The position numbers and the translations under genes are program-made. 64,000 bases of DNA. Source: Cucumis sativus (Eukaryota; Streptophyta; Magnoliopsida; Cucurbitales; Cucurbitaceae). The stretch lies in the NCBI RefSeq assembly GCF_000004075.3, contig NC_026655.2, forward strand, positions 25,343,489 to 25,407,488, written 5' to 3'. Below the pieces are notes generated by a model. The model made no database searches and was not told the origin of the DNA. It was given only the letters and a program-made list of their open reading frames with translations. Within the stretch, counting starts at the first letter, position 1; each line of letters begins with the position of its first letter. This document shows, one piece after another, positions 60,255 through 64,000 of this stretch.

Positions 60255-62090
60255 GATGATAAAGACCCTTTTATAAATAAATATCCCATTTCAAATTTTA
60301 AAATGTTTGGTGGATTATAATTTGGAATTTTACATTTTGGAATAGTCACCATTTTATAATGTTTTAAAATTGAAATTAGGGTACATGAGATGAGGAAGAA
60401 AAGGGAAGAAAAGATGGAAGAAGAAATCATATATTTAAAATGTGTTGGAGAACGAAAATAAGATAAATAATGTTAAATTGGAGTGAAATTATAAAAAAAT
60501 GAACTATGTATAGTGAAATTATAAAAAACGAGGTTTGTGCACTTTTCACTCGCTCTTGCTCTTTTGCTATCACTCTTTCTTTCCCTTTTCTATGTCCCTT
60601 TTTTCGCATGACTTCACTCTATTGTTCTTGTTTCTTGGTTCCCAACTTTTCGCTTTGCAATATAAGTTGAATAGAATTAGAGAAAAAGAAGAAGGCAGGT
60701 AGAGTTGCTATTGTGGGCATAGAGTTGAGTTGAAGCATGGTCCAATCGAAGTTAGCATACAAGAGAAGGAGATCGAGCACCAAGAAAAAATAATAAATAA
60801 AAGTAAATTTGTAAAATTGCTTGATGATGGGTAGGCAAAATAAGATTCTTAAAATTTTAGAAATTGGGCAAATACCATCTAGGACATTGAGTAAAGATGT
60901 GCAACGATAAGTGAGAGTCAAGTTTTCAATCAAATTGTCACCAAATAGACTGTAGTTAGTTTAGTAAACGTTAAAATCCATCTCGATCATCAAGGAGAGA
61001 AAACCGATATAAAAACCAATCCAACACCAACCGATCTCTTCTTTATCTTTGACTAACCGACTTCCAATTGGTTGATCGATTTGGTATTTTAGTCTACCAT
61101 GATCACCTGTGACTGTTCTTCTAATCAATTTTTTTATTCAAGAGCCAATATTTTTAGTTTGTGAAGAAGGAAGCTTATTATTTCTAAAATATAAAATTTT
61201 GCAAAATTTTAAAAATAAATAAAATATTAAGGTATGAAAGAATTGGGCAGTGATTGGATGGTCAATGCTTAGGAAGTCGTGTTTATTAAAGGCCCAATTT
61301 CTATGCACTGAAATGAAATAATTTGCCCCAAATTTTACACCCCTTGACTTATTAAATTATTACAATGTCAAAGCATCCAACTTTTTTACAAATATTTAAA
61401 TTGTAATTGCAAAATTAGTAAAATAATATGAATGATTTTTCTAAAGTTTATTAGTTTAAAAGGGTAGAGGGCATTGTTTGTATAGTGAGGAAGAAATATT
61501 TAAAATTAAAATTAAAATCTACATAACACTATTTTACATTCTACCAACGTAGATTTTTCTAAAATCATATCTTTGCAATTATTTTTAAAGCCACAAGAAC
61601 ACAGATTCCGAACTAAGCCTAATCCCAATAAACTTGTTCCTGTGCTACAAAAAATTCAATAAATTTGTCTCAATAGGTTGGCATCCATAAAGATTTTTTC
61701 TTCCATGAGTAAACGAAGAGGCAATGATTCATTAACTAAGACCTTAAATCAACTAAAAATTTAAGAGTGAATTCACACAAAGATGAAAACAAGAGAGGTT
61801 ATTGACATGAAATCAATTGAAAGTTATAAAATGATTCTAGAAACTTTGCGGGAGATTAAATAAAGCAACAGCATCATTATCCATCCAAGTCATTTTGGAA
61901 CATGGATTATTATAAGTAATCAACTGATTTCCTCACCAAATACTAAGCTTCTAAAAATTTTTGCAGGAAAGCAACAAAATTTCATGCAGAATTCAAGTAA
62001 TTCGAGTGGTACAAACGACAGCGGAAACGATGCTGGAAACCGAGCTTAAGAATGAACACTAGAAGCCATGTTATCCCAAAGCAAAAAACC
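58575..62090. other. AT-rich spacer between the IST1-like and ATP synthase g genes
   Basis: It holds the IST1-like leader and promoter at the left edge and the subunit g 3' UTR at the right. Poly-T tracts near 58860 and a (TA)n run are present. The 104-codon minus frame at 60619-60933 is hydrophobic, AT-driven and without motifs, so it is not called. Confidence 0.55.
60223..60248. repeat. (TA)n microsatellite
   Basis: Thirteen uninterrupted TA units. Confidence 0.95.
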
Positions 62091-63964
62091 TCAGACATAG
62101 TATCCAGTGAAAGTAAAACCCCTTCCCACAATTTCACCAGCACAAAACCATGCAAAGCACTCCAGACCAAATAAAGCAGCAATGCCTGCATCTTCCACCT
62201 TCAGATCTTGTCTGTTCTTCCATAATTGTTTTACGTAATCAAGTTCCTTGTGGAACGCTTCATATCGACCTGGAATACTGTATTGATAAGATGCATGTCA
62301 GAATGATATTCCTTTGGCCTCACATGTTCCACGCACAGAATTTGCTTTGAATTACTTTAGATATAAGATTACAAAAGAATATAGTTTTGCGTGACAATAA
62401 TAAATAAGGTTTCGCCATCATAAAGTGTTTTTTAAAGTTCAAAGGACAAATACGGTTCAAAAAAAAAACACAAGCATTTTTTTGTGAGGCATACTATATA
62501 TACAGCTACTACAATAAAAAGAGAAAGCATGGTTCAAGTGAGAGAGCATAGTTGAAGTAAGAGAGCATAGTTGAAGTAAGAAAGCATAGTTGAAGTAGAA
62601 ATATGGGGGGAAAAAAAACTCCAAGATGCATGAAATATTGCATTTAGGCTTTAGTAATTTTGAAATCTTTTAGTTAACAAACAAGGAAAAACTCTAATTA
62701 TTGCCATTTTAAAAAATAATGAAAAATTTCCAAGCCCCGGGGTTTTAACCTTGGGGCTTCACAAAAGGGGCATGACTTATTTTGTGAAGGACAAAGCACG
62801 GGACCAGCGCCTTGAGCCTATGAGACTGCCATCATGCGCAGGAAAAAGTAATGTAGCGCATGTGAAAAGAATACATTAGAGTATCTCACATGTGAAAATA
62901 TGATTTCCAGATAGCTGATGTACTGTGTTCAACTTAATGATCAATTTGTATAATATGTAAGGTAGTATAAAATATATTCAAAGGCAGTTCATAATAAATA
63001 TAAATGTGGAGTTGTTATGATGCTTATTGTGTGTTTCTTCGTATATTTCTAAGAATTTTTAAAAAGCTAGGACATAAGCAACACATCACGTGTAATTACA
63101 GAAGTATTCTAACGAGTTCAAGGTGCCTTTCAAGAACCATTTGAACTCTAAATATCATCTTGTACATAAAGTAAATCTATGGACTCGTATCTTAAGGAAA
63201 ACTTACTATGCAACAAGCCGATGCTATATATATTTGAAAAACCTTACATGAATTTTGAAGTTCAAAGCCAGCAATGCCTATTATGACAACACACATTGGC
63301 CTACAACTATTTCTTAATTATATTGTTAGGATCCATAGACTTTTTTTTTTCTCTACAACAGTCGGACATAACCTCATAAAGGTCGCAGCACCACAACTAT
63401 AAGTACAAGATTTCTATGAATAAAAAATAAATTAAACTACATGTGTAAAAAGGGACTCTAGAAGCCAGAAACTACATCGATTAAAGGCTGGAGAGGAGGC
63501 TTATACTCATCCAGTCAAATGGAGTAGTCGAATGATACCATATATTGAGAAGACAAATGTAAGATTGCAACTGGAGAGGAGAGGGGAGGAGAGAAGACAT
63601 TTGCAGAAAAAATGAAACTAGAGAACACAAATGACTAAGCACAGAGGATATTTTCACCAAAAAGACCAAGAAAAATTTGAGGCTGCATTATTATGGGAAG
63701 AATGGGTAATCTTACCTAATTACAAAAAGATGCAAAGCGATTAAATCAAATAATATGCCAAAAAGAGTGTAGAAACTATGACCTTGCAAGGCGAGTGTAA
63801 AGCAATTGCTTAGAGAGCTCGTTGCATTTCTCCACTGTAGGTGGCTCCTGAATAAATTGCTTGTTTTGTTCCAATAATTGCTTGTAGTAAGAACACCCAT
63901 TTTTTAACACAAATTGTGATGCTTGAGTGGCCTTGGATTGTAACTGAGCCAACTTGGATGCCAT
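62091..63964 (-). CDS. Mitochondrial F1Fo ATP synthase subunit g
   Basis: Small Fo subunit of the inner mitochondrial membrane that supports ATP synthase dimer formation. Two exons, 63783-63964 and 62091-62277, joined within a serine codon (AG|T), give 122 aa, the usual plant length. It starts MASKLAQLQSKATQASQFVL, continues QLLEQNKQFIQEPPTVEKCN and IPGRYEAFHKELDYVKQLWK, and ends FAWFCAGEIVGRGFTFTGYYV. The single C-terminal membrane span contains GEIVG, a GxxxG motif of the kind linked to dimerisation in yeast subunit g. The frame is intact. The 1.5-kb intron contains tandem and hairpin repeats. The start codon lies only 36 bp from the window edge, so the promoter is outside. Confidence 0.93.
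62522..62597 (+). repeat. 19-bp minisatellite, four copies, in the subunit g intron
   Basis: AGAGAGCATAGTTGAAGTA repeats four times with period 19. The first copy is the most divergent (AGAAAGCATGGTTCAAGTG). Confidence 0.9.
62732..62759. repeat. GC-rich hairpin with nested palindromes
   Basis: AAGCCCC (62732-62738) pairs with GGGGCTT (62753-62759). Inside are the palindromes CCCCGGGG and GGTTTTAACC. It is the start of an unusually GC-rich island (about 62730-62860) in the subunit g intron. This could be the edge of an unidentified repeat. Confidence 0.6.
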
Positions 63965-64000
63965 TGGTTTAAAGTCTTATGCCCTGAAAAGCAGTATACA

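Noticed and set aside
60619-60933. 104-codon hydrophobic minus-strand frame as a gene
   Set aside because: Composition follows the AT bias. There is no domain, no promoter context and no sign of splicing.

Overview
The window is nuclear DNA from a flowering plant. Genes are split by short GT-AG introns, the spacers are very AT-rich, the ribosomal-protein genes carry telo boxes and TGGGCY site II elements, and the proteins are plant-type (R2R3-MYB, arginine-rich TZF zinc finger, PMI1-like protein, DUF3531). Protein details, above all in the PMI1-like gene, recall Cucurbitaceae and probably Cucumis. That is recollection, not a search result.

Layout, left to right: RPS30 (+); an IAA-amino-acid hydrolase ending in HDEL (-) that is convergent with RPS30 and divergent from a VPS32/SNF7 ESCRT-III gene (+); MND1 (-); a 4-kb repeat-littered spacer; a subgroup-14-like R2R3-MYB (-); a 6-kb spacer; an intronless tandem CCCH zinc-finger gene (-); an 11-kb spacer holding a tandemly duplicated non-coding locus and a SINE; an unrecognised four-span membrane protein (+); RPL31 (-); a PMI1-RELATED gene (-) whose upstream region contains a decayed copy of the RPL31 5' end; a plastid-type DUF3531 gene (+); a spacer with a LINE tail; a long IST1-like gene (-); and mitochondrial ATP synthase subunit g (-). 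Every exon-intron model was built by hand from splice signals and codon phase.

The genes do not form a pathway. Most are housekeeping genes: two cytosolic ribosomal proteins, one F1Fo subunit and two ESCRT-III-related factors (VPS32 and an IST1-like protein, about 46 kb apart). The rest cover auxin conjugate hydrolysis, meiotic recombination and regulation.

Two things stand out. First, five host genes contain twelve one-base length changes at short homopolymers. Undoing them restores phase across every splice junction, which points to consensus error more than to decay. Second, two structures fall outside the gene list: the duplicated non-coding locus near 27.0-27.8 and 30.5-31.4 kb, and the apparent capture of an RPL31-derived leader by the PMI1-like gene.
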